From contig JAIDUB010000050.1 of the NCBI GenBank assembly GCA_029060405.1, positions 1 through 54,156 on the forward strand: DNA of 54,156 nucleotides. The letters run 5' to 3'. Position numbers and translations under genes: made by a program. Below the pieces are notes generated by a model, which did not search any database, was not told the origin of the DNA, and saw nothing but the letters and a program-made list of their open reading frames with translations. The DNA comes from Duncaniella sp. (GTDB taxonomy: Bacteria; Bacteroidota; Bacteroidia; Bacteroidales; Muribaculaceae). This document shows, in pieces, positions 31,888 to 40,533 of this stretch. Position 1 is the stretch's first letter. Each line of letters begins with the position of its first letter.

Positions 31888-33189
31888 ATGATAGAGCAAC
31901 CTCCACATATTAGCCAAAATCTGGACACTTCATTGAATGATGAAGAACTTAAAAAACTTATATCTACAATAAACAGCCGCTATCTTTATTGGAGCGATGT
32001 CAAATATCGTGTGCCTTCAGGCATGACTGATATAGAGTTATGGAGCAAGGTTAAATTGGTGAGAAATCAGACAGATATCAAGATTTGGATTCAGGACCAT
32101 ATCCATTTCTCTCTTACCAATACAATGCAAAGACTTTGTCATGATTTTGATATGAATTTTGGTGGCTCATGGGGGGCTTCCAAAATTTTTCCTGATGATA
32201 AGACAACGCAAGAACTGTATCTTATAAGTTCTATAATGGAGGAGGCTATTGCCTCAAGCCAAATGGAAGGCGCAGCTACAACACGAGAAGCTGCAAAAGA
32301 GATGCTGCGCAAAAAGGTTTCTCCTAGAGATAAAAATCAGCGTATGATTCTCAACAATTATAATACCATAAATTTCATTCGAGATCACGCAAAAGAAAAA
32401 TTGACACCTGCATTGGTGATGCAGATCCATGAGATGATGACCGAAAATGCACTTGATGTTCCCGATGCCGTTGGTAGGCTAAGACGAGATGATGAACACA
32501 TTGTAGTCGGTAACGGGATCACCGGTGAAATTGTACATACACCGCCATCTGCAGGCTGCTTGAATGAGTTCCTGAACAATTTATGTGCATTTTTCAATGA
32601 TGAGGACACGGAGATTTTTGTTCATCCAATAATAAGAGCTATTACAATACACTTTCTTATTGGGTATTACCATCCATTTGCCGATGGTAATGGTCGTACG
32701 GCAAGAGCTCTGTTTTATTGGTACATGATGAAGTCGGATTATTGGCTTGTGCAATATCTATCTATCTCCCGGATCATCAAAGGATCAAAGAAATCTTACG
32801 AAAAGGCATTCCTTTACTCTGAATCTGACGGTAATGATATTGGATATTTCATACAATACAATCTGGATGTTCTCCTAAAGTCGTTTGATGCTTTAAGCCG
32901 ATATATCAAACGAAAGAACAATGAGAAAAAGAAAGCTGAAAAACTTTTACATCTTGGTAACATCACAGAGCGTCAGTCTCAAATCCTGAGTTTGTGTATC
33001 GAAAATCCGGACATAGTACTTGTCTCGACAGATATCGTTGTTAAATTCGGTGTAACTCCCAATACGGCAAAATCTGACTTAAGAAAACTAGTAGAAAAAG
33101 GCTACCTAAGTGAAATCAATTTGAACGGCAGGACGAAAGGCTATATACGCTCAGTGGATTTTGAACAACGGATAGGTAAAATCCGATAA
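31888..33189 (+). CDS. Fic family protein, class II, with N-terminal domain and C-terminal winged helix
   Basis: 433 residues: an N-terminal DUF4172/Fic_N-like helical region (about 20-110, RYLYWSDVKYRVPSGMTDIE), inhibitory motif SSQMEG (123-128), Fic core HPFADGNGR (262-270), a helical linker and a winged-helix end (about 360-425, ITERQSQILSLCIENPDIVL; TDIVVKFGVTPNTAKSDLRK). The AMP-transferase residues are intact and the inhibitory Glu127 is present. The gene and both flanks are richer in A+T than the neighbours and lie between direct repeats (31621-31650 and 33639-33668), signs of recent acquisition. Iteron-like repeats on both sides may be its own binding sites. Confidence 0.92.
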   Translation: MIEQPPHISQNLDTSLNDEELKKLISTINSRYLYWSDVKYRVPSGMTDIELWSKVKLVRNQTDIKIWIQDHIHFSLTNTMQRLCHDFDMNFGGSWGASKIFPDDKTTQELYLISSIMEEAIASSQMEGAATTREAAKEMLRKKVSPRDKNQRMILNNYNTINFIRDHAKEKLTPALVMQIHEMMTENALDVPDAVGRLRRDDEHIVVGNGITGEIVHTPPSAGCLNEFLNNLCAFFNDEDTEIFVHPIIRAITIHFLIGYYHPFADGNGRTARALFYWYMMKSDYWLVQYLSISRIIKGSKKSYEKAFLYSESDGNDIGYFIQYNLDVLLKSFDALSRYIKRKNNEKKKAEKLLHLGNITERQSQILSLCIENPDIVLVSTDIVVKFGVTPNTAKSDLRKLVEKGYLSEINLNGRTKGYIRSVDFEQRIGKIR

Positions 33190-33235
33190 ATTGCGTATCG
33201 TAATTTATCGCAATTTTTCGTAATTTGCGATAAAA
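33185..33235. repeat. Cluster of GATAAATT(A/G)CG-type repeats after the Fic gene
   Basis: GATAAATTGCG (33185-33195), CGTAATTTATCG (33199-33210, inverted), CGTAATTTGCG (33219-33229, inverted) and GCGATAAAA (33227-33235). The core matches the tandem GATAAATTAC in the Fic promoter. The first copy overlaps the Fic stop codon. Confidence 0.72.
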
Positions 33236-33638
33236 ATACAAGCAATCATATAATAATCAACAAATTAAATTGACGTACATAATAATCAGGAGGTCTTTGA
33301 TGGTCGGTCCTATAGAATTTGTATATAATTTCAGGATAAATGATAAGATTGTTCTTCAATCCGCCTCAGAGATATAGAAAAATACTCGTCAGAAAGACAA
33401 TTATCCCAGTGAGTAACCTTCTTATGAGGAAGATCCAACTTCCTCATAGGATATAGGTCAATATTCCCGATGTTAAACTTTAATACGGTACTATATACAA
33501 ACAAACGCCATCATCGTGACTGAAATACAAACAAATTTTGCTGTTTCAGGCTATAAAAGGCGATGGAAAAGCAGCCATAAAAACAAATAAAATTTGCTCA
33601 TATGGCTGAATTTAAACTATTTAATTAGATGTCAAAGA
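33236..33638. other. AT-rich intergenic region between the Fic gene and the DUF2795 gene
   Basis: About 400 nt with no reading frame of note. It holds repeated ACAAACAAA patches (about 33497-33535) and the 33528-33568 segment that resembles 31691-31735 on the other side of the Fic gene. I see no promoter or RNA gene. Confidence 0.5.
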
Positions 33639-33639
33639 C

Positions 33640-33861
33640 TTAATACTCCTCCTCGTTGAAGAAGAAGTCTTCTTTGGAGGGGTAGTCGGGCCAGATGTCT
33701 TCGATTGTTTCGTAGGTTTCGCCTTCGTCTTCGAGCTCCTGAAGGTTTTCGATCACTTCCATGGGAGCGCCGGAGCGCATGGCGTAGTCAATTAGCTCTT
33801 CGCGTGTTGCGGGCCAGGGTGCGTCTTCGAGTTTCGACGCGAGTTCAAGTGTCCAGTACAT
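33640..33861 (-). CDS. DUF2795 domain protein
   Basis: 73 residues from the ATG at 33861; the longer frame to 33945 is ruled out because the promoter lies at 33916-33945. The small domain (LEDAPWPATREELIDYAMRS GAPMEVIENLQEL) matches DUF2795, followed by an acidic end (FFFNEEEY). The family is common in Bacteroidetes as a single small cytosolic protein of unknown role. It is transcribed divergently from the YraN gene. Its final 30 bases are repeated at 31621-31650. Confidence 0.82.
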   Translation of the reverse strand: MYWTLELASKLEDAPWPATREELIDYAMRSGAPMEVIENLQELEDEGETYETIEDIWPDYPSKEDFFFNEEEY

Positions 33862-33915
33862 AGTTTTATCGTTATTTTTTTGTGTTATTGTCGATGCGTT
33901 TTTTGTTTCAGGTCG

Positions 33916-33945
33916 CAAAGGTAAGTATTTTCTTGTGATAAACAA
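33916..33945 (-). promoter_or_regulatory. Promoter of the DUF2795 gene
   Basis: On the minus strand TTG (33945-33943), 19 nt, TACCTTTG (33923-33916). It decides the start codon of the gene. Confidence 0.75.
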
Positions 33946-33996
33946 TTTTTATCGTGAAAGTGATGCGGATTTTATGATTTTTTGATTGCTTTTGCT

Positions 33997-34004
33997 TAAT
34001 TTTG
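33997..34004 (+). promoter_or_regulatory. -7 box of the YraN-family gene
   Basis: TAATTTTG, 4 nt before the ATG at 34009, again with almost no leader. No -33 element at the usual distance. Confidence 0.5.
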
Positions 34005-34008
34005 CGTT

Positions 34009-34380
34009 ATGGCATCACACAACGATTTAGGTGCGTGGGGCGAGGGTATCGCCCGTGATTTTCTTCTTGCCAAGGGTTATGCCATAGGCGAGGCGAATCT
34101 CAAGGTGGGCAATTACGAGATCGATTTCATTGCCCGCAAGGACGACCGCATAGTTTTCGTTGAGGTCAAGACGCGCTCGTCGCGGTCGGTCGACCCGCTG
34201 GCGGCTGTCGACGCGCGCAAGATAAGGCGCCTCGTCAGGGCTGCCGACGAGTATATCCGGTCGCGCGACATCAAGCTGGAGCCGCAGTTTGACATCATCA
34301 CCGTGGTGGGCTCGGAGACGGGATATGAGGTGGAGCATTTTGCCGACGCTTTTTACCCGCCGCTGATGAGCTACCGATGA
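34009..34380 (+). CDS. YraN/UPF0102 family predicted endonuclease-fold protein
   Basis: 123 residues, the normal length. The family motif GAWGEGIARDFLLAKGYAIG at the N-terminus and the nuclease-like core NYEIDFIARKDDRIVFVEVK TR (D, E-x-K) are intact. YraN proteins have a PD-(D/E)XK fold resembling Holliday junction resolvases, but a cellular role is not established. It lies alone between the DUF2795 gene and a YhcH-like gene. Confidence 0.92.
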   Translation: MASHNDLGAWGEGIARDFLLAKGYAIGEANLKVGNYEIDFIARKDDRIVFVEVKTRSSRSVDPLAAVDARKIRRLVRAADEYIRSRDIKLEPQFDIITVVGSETGYEVEHFADAFYPPLMSYR

Positions 34381-34420
34381 GTTAACGTAAATTTTTTCAA
34401 CCTGTAAATCTATTTATATT

Positions 34421-34951
34421 ATGACTAAAGTTAGCAATGAAGAAGCCCTGAAGTGGGTGGAGAGCCGCGAGTGGGCCAACGGATGGAATGTGAACGCCGA
34501 CGCTACCGTCGACGCCGTGGAATTCAAGGAGCAGTATGAAGCCAACAAGGAGCTTTGGGACAAGCTTTTCGGCTTCCTCGCCACTACCGACCTCAAGACT
34601 CTCGAGCCGGGCAAGGTTGACCTCGTGCCGGGTCGCCTGTGGATCAACGTGCTCGAATATGAGCCCAAGGATGCCGCTCACACCAAGATAGAGACTCACC
34701 GCAATTTCATCGACCTGCAGTATACCTACGAGGGCAACGAGCTTATGGGCCTCGCCGGCATCATGACGGACTATGATCCCGTGAAGGACCGCAATTTCTA
34801 CGCGCTCTGCAATCCCATCGAGTATGCCAAGGCCACTCCCGACGTGTTCTTCCTCTATTTCCCCAAGGAAATGCACCAGCCCTCTGTAAAGGCCGAAGGC
34901 GAGGCAGTAAAGAGCCGCAAGATCGTAGGCAAGATCGAATATAAGAAGTAA
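34421..34951 (+). CDS. YhcH/YjgK/YiaL (DUF386) family protein
   Basis: 176 residues. The cupin-like family features are seen in KIETHRNFIDLQYTYEGNEL and FFLYFPKEMHQPSVKAEGEA, the latter with a His-containing metal-binding motif (H-Q-P). One family member, YhcH (NanQ), is a sialic acid anomerase; others act on different sugars. With a sialidase-like gene elsewhere in the window a sialic acid link is possible but the genes are 26 kb apart, so this remains open. Start at 34421 gives the standard length. It is followed by a hairpin at 35002-35034. Confidence 0.85.
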   Translation: MTKVSNEEALKWVESREWANGWNVNADATVDAVEFKEQYEANKELWDKLFGFLATTDLKTLEPGKVDLVPGRLWINVLEYEPKDAAHTKIETHRNFIDLQYTYEGNELMGLAGIMTDYDPVKDRNFYALCNPIEYAKATPDVFFLYFPKEMHQPSVKAEGEAVKSRKIVGKIEYKK

Positions 34952-35001
34952 CCTCTACCCTACCCTGCGGTGGTCGCTTACCACCGCAACATAACGAAAA
35001 A

Positions 35002-35034
35002 GCCACGGAGCACCCGCAATGGATGCTCCGTGGC
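35002..35034. terminator. Terminator hairpin, bidirectional but best on the minus strand
   Basis: GCCACGGAGCA (35002-35012), 11-nt loop, TGCTCCGTGGC (35024-35034). On the minus strand it is followed by TTTTT, suiting the end of the 36635-35151 gene; on the plus strand only a weak AGTTTA follows. Confidence 0.78.
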
Positions 35035-35150
35035 AGTTTATGTATAATTCATATTAACCAAGCGATTTGCCATACTACTTCTCACGAAATAGGGAAAATG
35101 CCGGATGATCAGAAAAAGGTTTAAATATGTATATTGTGTGGTAAATAATT

Positions 35151-36635
35151 CTATCTGATAACGAATTTCTTAGTTATTTCATGCTTACCTGAAAGGACTT
35201 TTATAATATACAATCCCTGGGGCAATATCGTGTTATCAACGCTAATACAAAAGTGTATTCCGGGAGTAATTGAAATATTTTTGACAAGTATTCCTTGCAT
35301 ATTATGAATATATAGATGAGTATTTTCGCCATTTTCAATATCTAAAGTGACACCAGCGGGAGTTACTTTTATCCAGTTGTCAGTAGCTGTAGGCTCGAAC
35401 ATCTCAGGTATACCGGAATCATCTTCCAAGGTTGGATATCGTCCATTTACAATATCGGTAGTGACTCCTCGCAAGCTCAGCCCTTCATATTTGGGCGTGT
35501 ATGAAATAAACTCACCATACTCATGGATATGCAGACTATATGCATTTTGGGAGGAGTACTGCTCAGAACTCCATATAAAAGTTCTTTGACCAACCTCTTT
35601 ATTCTCTCCTTTGTCCAAATATCCGGAAGCCGGGATAAAAATGGAATTGCCATTTGGACCGGTCACCTTGTATCCTTTGACATCATGAATAGTTGTATAG
35701 TCCCATTGACATTTTTCCACCAGTTCACGCAATTCAGCTTTTGACGGCATCCTATACCCATGTCCCCAGTTGACGGAGACAATGTCATATTCCGTGTTTA
35801 CTATATCAGATTGCTGGGGATAGTTCTCTCCATAAATAGAATTAGATGCAGGGGCTCCCCAGCCATACATTGTACCATAGTCCCAGGGGGCATCTGCACC
35901 CCAGTTGACGGAACTCCATTTCACGCTTAATCCTAAATCTATCGAGGCCGGAATATTGGAATCCTCGCACCAATCCAAAGTAGGATATCGTCCATCCACA
36001 TTATCGGTCGTGACTCCTCGCAAGCTCAACCCTTCATATTTGGGCGTGTATGAAATAAACTCACCATACTCATGGATATGCAGACTATATGCATTTTGGG
36101 AGGAATACTGCTCAGAACTCCATATAAAAGTTCTTTGACCAACTTCTTTATTCTCTCCTTTGTCCAAATATCCGGAAGCCGGGATAAAAATGGTATTGCC
36201 ATTTGGACCGGTCACCTTGTATCCTTTGACATTGTGAATAGTTGTATAGTCCCATTGACATTTTTCCACCAGTTCACGCAATTCAGCTCTTGACGGCATC
36301 CTATACCCATGTCCCCAGTCAACGGAGACAATGTCATATTCCGTGTTTACTATATCAGATTGCTTGGGATAGTTCTCTCCATAAATAGAATTAGATGCAG
36401 GTGCTCCCCAGCCATACATTGTACCATAGTCCCAGGGGGCATCTGCACCCCAATTACAGGAGCTCCATTTCACGCTTAATCCTAAATCTATCGAGGCCGG
36501 AATATTAGTATTTTTATCAACTGAGTTATAGATATTTTCATGAGAAGCATATACCGGCGAGGCTTGAATTTTTGCCCCAAATAATATCATCATGAAGCAA
36601 CAAACCTTTAGTAGATAAGATATAACATTATTCAT
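35151..36635 (-). CDS. Secreted protein with two nearly identical FISUMP-like domains and sorting tail
   Basis: 494 residues. After a signal peptide (about 1-26) two domains of about 175 residues, repeating every 183, follow each other (NIPASIDLGLSVKWSSCNWG in the first, NIPASIDLGLSVKWSSVNWG in the second). Both contain GYRMPS(R/K)AELRELVEKC and FIPASGYLDKGENKEVGQRT, which fit the DUF1566/FISUMP-type (Fibrobacter succinogenes major paralogous) extracellular domain. A C-terminal sorting tail (LPQGLYIIKVLSGKHEITKK) ends the protein. The function is not known; such domains occur in surface proteins. The DNA of the two domains is almost the same, so the duplication is recent or being homogenised. 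Confidence 0.78.
   Translation of the reverse strand: MNNVISYLLKVCCFMMILFGAKIQASPVYASHENIYNSVDKNTNIPASIDLGLSVKWSSCNWGADAPWDYGTMYGWGAPASNSIYGENYPKQSDIVNTEYDIVSVDWGHGYRMPSRAELRELVEKCQWDYTTIHNVKGYKVTGPNGNTIFIPASGYLDKGENKEVGQRTFIWSSEQYSSQNAYSLHIHEYGEFISYTPKYEGLSLRGVTTDNVDGRYPTLDWCEDSNIPASIDLGLSVKWSSVNWGADAPWDYGTMYGWGAPASNSIYGENYPQQSDIVNTEYDIVSVNWGHGYRMPSKAELRELVEKCQWDYTTIHDVKGYKVTGPNGNSIFIPASGYLDKGENKEVGQRTFIWSSEQYSSQNAYSLHIHEYGEFISYTPKYEGLSLRGVTTDIVNGRYPTLEDDSGIPEMFEPTATDNWIKVTPAGVTLDIENGENTHLYIHNMQGILVKNISITPGIHFCISVDNTILPQGLYIIKVLSGKHEITKKFVIR
35434..36508 (-). repeat. Direct tandem duplication, period 549 bp
   Basis: Two copies of about 525-530 bp (35434-35959 and 35983-36508) differ by only about a score of scattered bases. 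They code for the two domains of the secreted protein. The period equals 183 codons, so recombination between copies would keep the frame. Confidence 0.92.
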
Positions 36636-36690
36636 GATTTAATTTAATTTAGTAGTAACCGATAAGAAAATTCTGAAACATACATCCTCA

Positions 36691-37596
36691 TCAGAATCGG
36701 TAAATCAGGGCTACCCTGAGCGAGAGCTGGCTGAGCTTCGACGAGCTAAGATAGTCAGTCAGCGGACGGACGGTCTGACCGGTTGCCACGGTGTAGCTCA
36801 CCGGCGCGGTGTCTTCGGTGAACGCTCCGCCTTTATAGCTGCCCTTGTACATATCCATCAGGCCGATGTTGTAGCGCAGCGACAGGTCAACCGACAGCGG
36901 ACCGTAGATCCGGAACTCAGCGCCCGCACCCACGAGCACCGATGCGTTGAATCCCTCCGATTCGGGTGTCGTGTGCCGGGCCTCGGAAAGGTCGGAGGTG
37001 CCGAAGCCGTTCATGTAGTCAGCATCGATCATCAGGTCATCATATTGCGGATACACGCCGTAGCTGAACGCCTTACCGCTGACCTTATCAAGTCCCGATC
37101 CGGTGATGAACCCGAGTCTGACCCCGGCGTCGGCATGCACGTTCAGCCAACCGGTACACTTGTATGCATACGTCAGGTATATCGGCAGCGTCAGGTGACT
37201 CGCGCTCACCTTCTGGCTCATCCCGCTCAACTCATAGTATCGCTGATAAGCTTCTCCATCCATGTCGGCTGCCGCTGACGCCGTGTAGTTGTAGTCGAGT
37301 GCGTCCAGATCGAGAGTTACGCTTGAGGGACTATAGACCAAAGCCACGCCCACATTGGCCTCAAGACTGTGGCGCCCGCTGCGGAAGAAAGTCCAGCCGA
37401 AGCCAAGTCCGTAGTTGGTTTCCGACGCCTTTCCCGTCAGTCCTGGAATTGCCGACGACATTGAAAATGAATTGGTCAGTCCGAACTCGGCACTTGCCTT
37501 CAAGGCGAAATTATGATTGTCAGCCGTCTGCGCTGCCCCGTTAAAGGCCATTGCGCAGAGTGCAGCGATAAATATATGTCTTGCGATTAGTTTCAT
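36691..37596 (-). CDS. Outer-membrane beta-barrel protein
   Basis: 301 residues with a signal peptide (1-22, ending NGAAQ). The body alternates hydrophobic and polar residues in strands ending with aromatic residues (LSLRVALIYRF at the C-terminus), the pattern of a small beta-barrel of the OmpX/PorT-like class in Bacteroidetes. It follows the large leucine-rich repeat gene by 12 nt and precedes the FISUMP-like gene, so the three may be one transcript of surface proteins. Function unknown. Confidence 0.78.
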   Translation of the reverse strand: MKLIARHIFIAALCAMAFNGAAQTADNHNFALKASAEFGLTNSFSMSSAIPGLTGKASETNYGLGFGWTFFRSGRHSLEANVGVALVYSPSSVTLDLDALDYNYTASAAADMDGEAYQRYYELSGMSQKVSASHLTLPIYLTYAYKCTGWLNVHADAGVRLGFITGSGLDKVSGKAFSYGVYPQYDDLMIDADYMNGFGTSDLSEARHTTPESEGFNASVLVGAGAEFRIYGPLSVDLSLRYNIGLMDMYKGSYKGGAFTEDTAPVSYTVATGQTVRPLTDYLSSSKLSQLSLRVALIYRF

Positions 37597-37608
37597 CTTA
37601 TTATGTTA

Positions 37609-40449
37609 TTAGCGGATTATTACTTTTTTTGTCACAGCCTCTTTTCCCGATACCACGCGGATTATGTAGGTGGCGGGGGCGAGGACGTCGCTGTTGATTT
37701 CCTCCGAGAGAGCCGTTCCGGCCTCGACGTTCTGAGTCATCATAAGGCGCCCTCCTACATTATATACCGTCACTGTAGCGTCATCGGCGCTCTCGATAGT
37801 GATGCGAGCGCCACGCGAAGTGGGGCGAATCCAGTTGGCGCTGTCAGTACCGTCGATTCCGCGGGCGGCATCAAGAATAGCCGTCATATCATAGTCATCG
37901 TCCACGCTACCGTCAAGATGGCGGCGCCCGCTGCCTGCGGTGATACCCTCACCGTCGGTGCACACGGCAAACACCCAGAAATCGTTGGCCGCATTATTGA
38001 ATACCGCGTCAGAGGTATGACAGTAGCGGGCAGATGTACGGGCAATTACGTTATCAGCGCCCGCTGCGTCGGTGTAGCCATATACGAAGCTGTAACCAAG
38101 CTGGGCGAGCTGACTGTCGGTCATGTCCATCATGACTATAAATGTACAGGACGTGCCGTTACCTTTGCGCATCATCTTCGAGGGAGTCTCGGGGCGCACC
38201 ACTGGAGCAGGGAGAGCCACTACCGTCACGTTGCAGATAGCTGTAACCTCGCCGCATGATGCGGTTATCACTACCGAGCCTTCCGATACCGCCGTTACCA
38301 TACCGTCGGTGTCTACTGTTGCCACAGACTCGTTGGCGCTCGTCCACGTTATATCGGGATAAGTAGTATTGTCAGGCTTGACGGTTGCTGTCAGCTTTGC
38401 CGACTCTCCTTCGGTCAAGGTCATATCCTTCATATTGAGTACAATCTCGGTTGCAAGAATCGGGTTGACCGTGACCTTGCAGGTCGCGGTCGCCTCGCCG
38501 CAGGTTGCGGTGATATTGGCCACGCCGACCGTTACGGCGGTAACAGTACCGTCGGCATCTACTGTTGCCACAGCTTCGTTGTCGGAAGTCCATGTGATGG
38601 TTGCATCGGTGACGTTCGCAGGCTCTACTGTTGCGGTGAGTTTATCGGTCGCGCCCACGAGCAGTGTCATGTCGGAAACGTTGAGAGTAATACCAGTAGC
38701 GAGGATGGGATTAACCGTTACCTTACATGAGGCGGAAGCCTCGCCGCAGGTTGCAGTGATATTGGCGACACCGACTGATACGGCCGTAACAGTACCGTCG
38801 GCAGCAACGGTAGTCACGGCTTCGTTATCGGAAGCCCATGTGATAGTTGCAGCGGTGACGTTCGCAGGCTCTACTGCTGCGGTGAGTTTATCGGTCGCGC
38901 CCACGAGCAGTGTCATGTCGGAAACGTTGAGGGTAATACCAGTAGCGGGGATGGGATTAACCGTTACCTTACATGAGGCGGAAGCTTCGCCGCAGGTTGC
39001 AGTGATATTGGCGACGCCGACTGATACGGCCGTAACAGTACCGTCGGCAGCAACGGTAGTCACGGCTTCGTTATCGGAAGCCCATGTGATAGTTGCATCG
39101 GTGACGTTCTCCGGTACTACTGTAGCGGTGAGTTTATCGGTCGCGCCCACGAGCAGTGTCATGTCGGAAACGTTGAGGGTAATACCTGAGGCTGGGATGG
39201 GATTAACCGTTACCCTACATGAGGCGGATGCCTCGCCGCAGGTTGCAGTGACAATAGCAGTACCTACCGCATGTGCAGTAATTTTACCGTTTTCAACCGA
39301 AACGCAACCTGCAGGATCAGCTGTTACTGACCATGATATATCATCTGTCGCTCCTTCCGGCTCAAGAGTGGCAATGAGAGTCTCACTCTCTCCCACGAGC
39401 AAAGTGGTTTCCGACTTATTCAGCGAAATAGAAATTTCTGAAACTGGAAGAGGATTTATATTGGTAAATTTTTTCCACTCAGTTGCAGTTTTGTAGGAAT
39501 CCACGGATTGTGCAGGTACATAGAGAGGTATACCGTACTTTGACGTAAAAAACACTTTATCATTTGATCCCTCGTATATGCACGGAGGAGGTGTAGTTGC
39601 CAGAGAGGTCACATATTCCAGTCCATCCATTTGAAACGCATCATAATATATCTCAATATTCTGAGAGCGTATTTCAAGAGAGGATATTTTGTCACAACAG
39701 GCAAAAGCACTGTGACCGATAGTAGTGACATTGTCAGGTATAGTTAATGAGCCAGTAAAGCTGGAGCACATAAAAAAAGCACTATTCCCGATCAAAGTTA
39801 CATTTTCGGGGATAGCCAACGAGCCGTTAAGGCCAGTGCACCAAGAAAAAGCACCCGACCCGATAGTAGTAATATTTTTGCCTAGAGTAAGCGTGCCGGT
39901 GAACCCGCTACAATGGTAAAAAGCACTCGCCCCGATAGTAGTTACATTGTCTGGAATGTTCAGCGAACCGGTAAAGCTGGAGCACATATAAAACGCAAAT
40001 TCCCCAATAGTGGTGACATTTTTCCCCAAAGTCAGTGCACCGTTAAGACCGTTACACCCGTTAAAAGCCGCTCGTCCTATTAAAGAGACATTGTCGGATA
40101 TAGACAGAGAACCTGTAAGATTCGAACAATGAATAAAAGCATCCTCCCCAATAGTGGTAACATTTTGTCCAATAGTCAGCGAGCCGCATAAGTTGGTTCT
40201 GTATGAAAACGCACTTTTCCTAATAGAAGTCACGGGATATTGATTGGTTTCATACTCGATGAAATCAGGAATCACAAGGTCTGTAATCGTCGCGGATGAT
40301 GATGTCAGGCCATATACTTCGGCCGTGGCGGCGTCGGTATCGACAGTGTAGCGAATTTGATCCACGTCGACCGTGACGGTCTCCGCATTCAAAGCGGCAG
40401 GAATAGCTACAAACAGCCCGATAAGGATTAAAAAGATTGTTTTTTTCAT
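37609..40449 (-). CDS. BspA-type leucine-rich repeat surface protein with Ig-like (BIG2) repeats and sorting tail
   Basis: 946 residues. After the signal peptide (1-22) come about eight LRR_5 units of the Treponema/Bacteroides BspA kind (about 60-290, e.g. TIGEDAFIHCSNLTGSLSI). Then five bacterial Ig-like domains of 82 residues (about 335-745, e.g. GITLNVSDMTLLVGATDKLT), a non-repeated domain, and a C-terminal sorting tail (ADDATVTVYNVGGRLMMTQN). BspA proteins bind host or bacterial surface partners; this one may serve as an adhesin. Several Ig repeats are almost identical in DNA (246-bp period), so copy number can vary. Confidence 0.88.
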   Translation of the reverse strand: MKKTIFLILIGLFVAIPAALNAETVTVDVDQIRYTVDTDAATAEVYGLTSSSATITDLVIPDFIEYETNQYPVTSIRKSAFSYRTNLCGSLTIGQNVTTIGEDAFIHCSNLTGSLSISDNVSLIGRAAFNGCNGLNGALTLGKNVTTIGEFAFYMCSSFTGSLNIPDNVTTIGASAFYHCSGFTGTLTLGKNITTIGSGAFSWCTGLNGSLAIPENVTLIGNSAFFMCSSFTGSLTIPDNVTTIGHSAFACCDKISSLEIRSQNIEIYYDAFQMDGLEYVTSLATTPPPCIYEGSNDKVFFTSKYGIPLYVPAQSVDSYKTATEWKKFTNINPLPVSEISISLNKSETTLLVGESETLIATLEPEGATDDISWSVTADPAGCVSVENGKITAHAVGTAIVTATCGEASASCRVTVNPIPASGITLNVSDMTLLVGATDKLTATVVPENVTDATITWASDNEAVTTVAADGTVTAVSVGVANITATCGEASASCKVTVNPIPATGITLNVSDMTLLVGATDKLTAAVEPANVTAATITWASDNEAVTTVAADGTVTAVSVGVANITATCGEASASCKVTVNPILATGITLNVSDMTLLVGATDKLTATVEPANVTDATITWTSDNEAVATVDADGTVTAVTVGVANITATCGEATATCKVTVNPILATEIVLNMKDMTLTEGESAKLTATVKPDNTTYPDITWTSANESVATVDTDGMVTAVSEGSVVITASCGEVTAICNVTVVALPAPVVRPETPSKMMRKGNGTSCTFIVMMDMTDSQLAQLGYSFVYGYTDAAGADNVIARTSARYCHTSDAVFNNAANDFWVFAVCTDGEGITAGSGRRHLDGSVDDDYDMTAILDAARGIDGTDSANWIRPTSRGARITIESADDATVTVYNVGGRLMMTQNVEAGTALSEEINSDVLAPATYIIRVVSGKEAVTKKVIIR
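38440..39200 (-). repeat. Nearly identical 246-bp Ig-domain repeats
   Basis: Three consecutive copies of the BIG2 domain share long identical blocks, for example the segment read on the plus strand as TACCAGTAGC at 38691 and again at 38937 (246 bp apart). The flanking domains on either side are more diverged. Confidence 0.85.
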
Positions 40450-40533
40450 GATTGGTACATTATAAGTTTGATTTTCTATTAAAAGTTCTCGTCAATACAA
40501 TTTCCGGCATGCAATTACCACATGGCGGCATAT

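Noticed and set aside
38369-39496. 375-codon plus-strand frame
   Set aside because: It is antisense to the Ig repeats; its repetitiveness only mirrors them.
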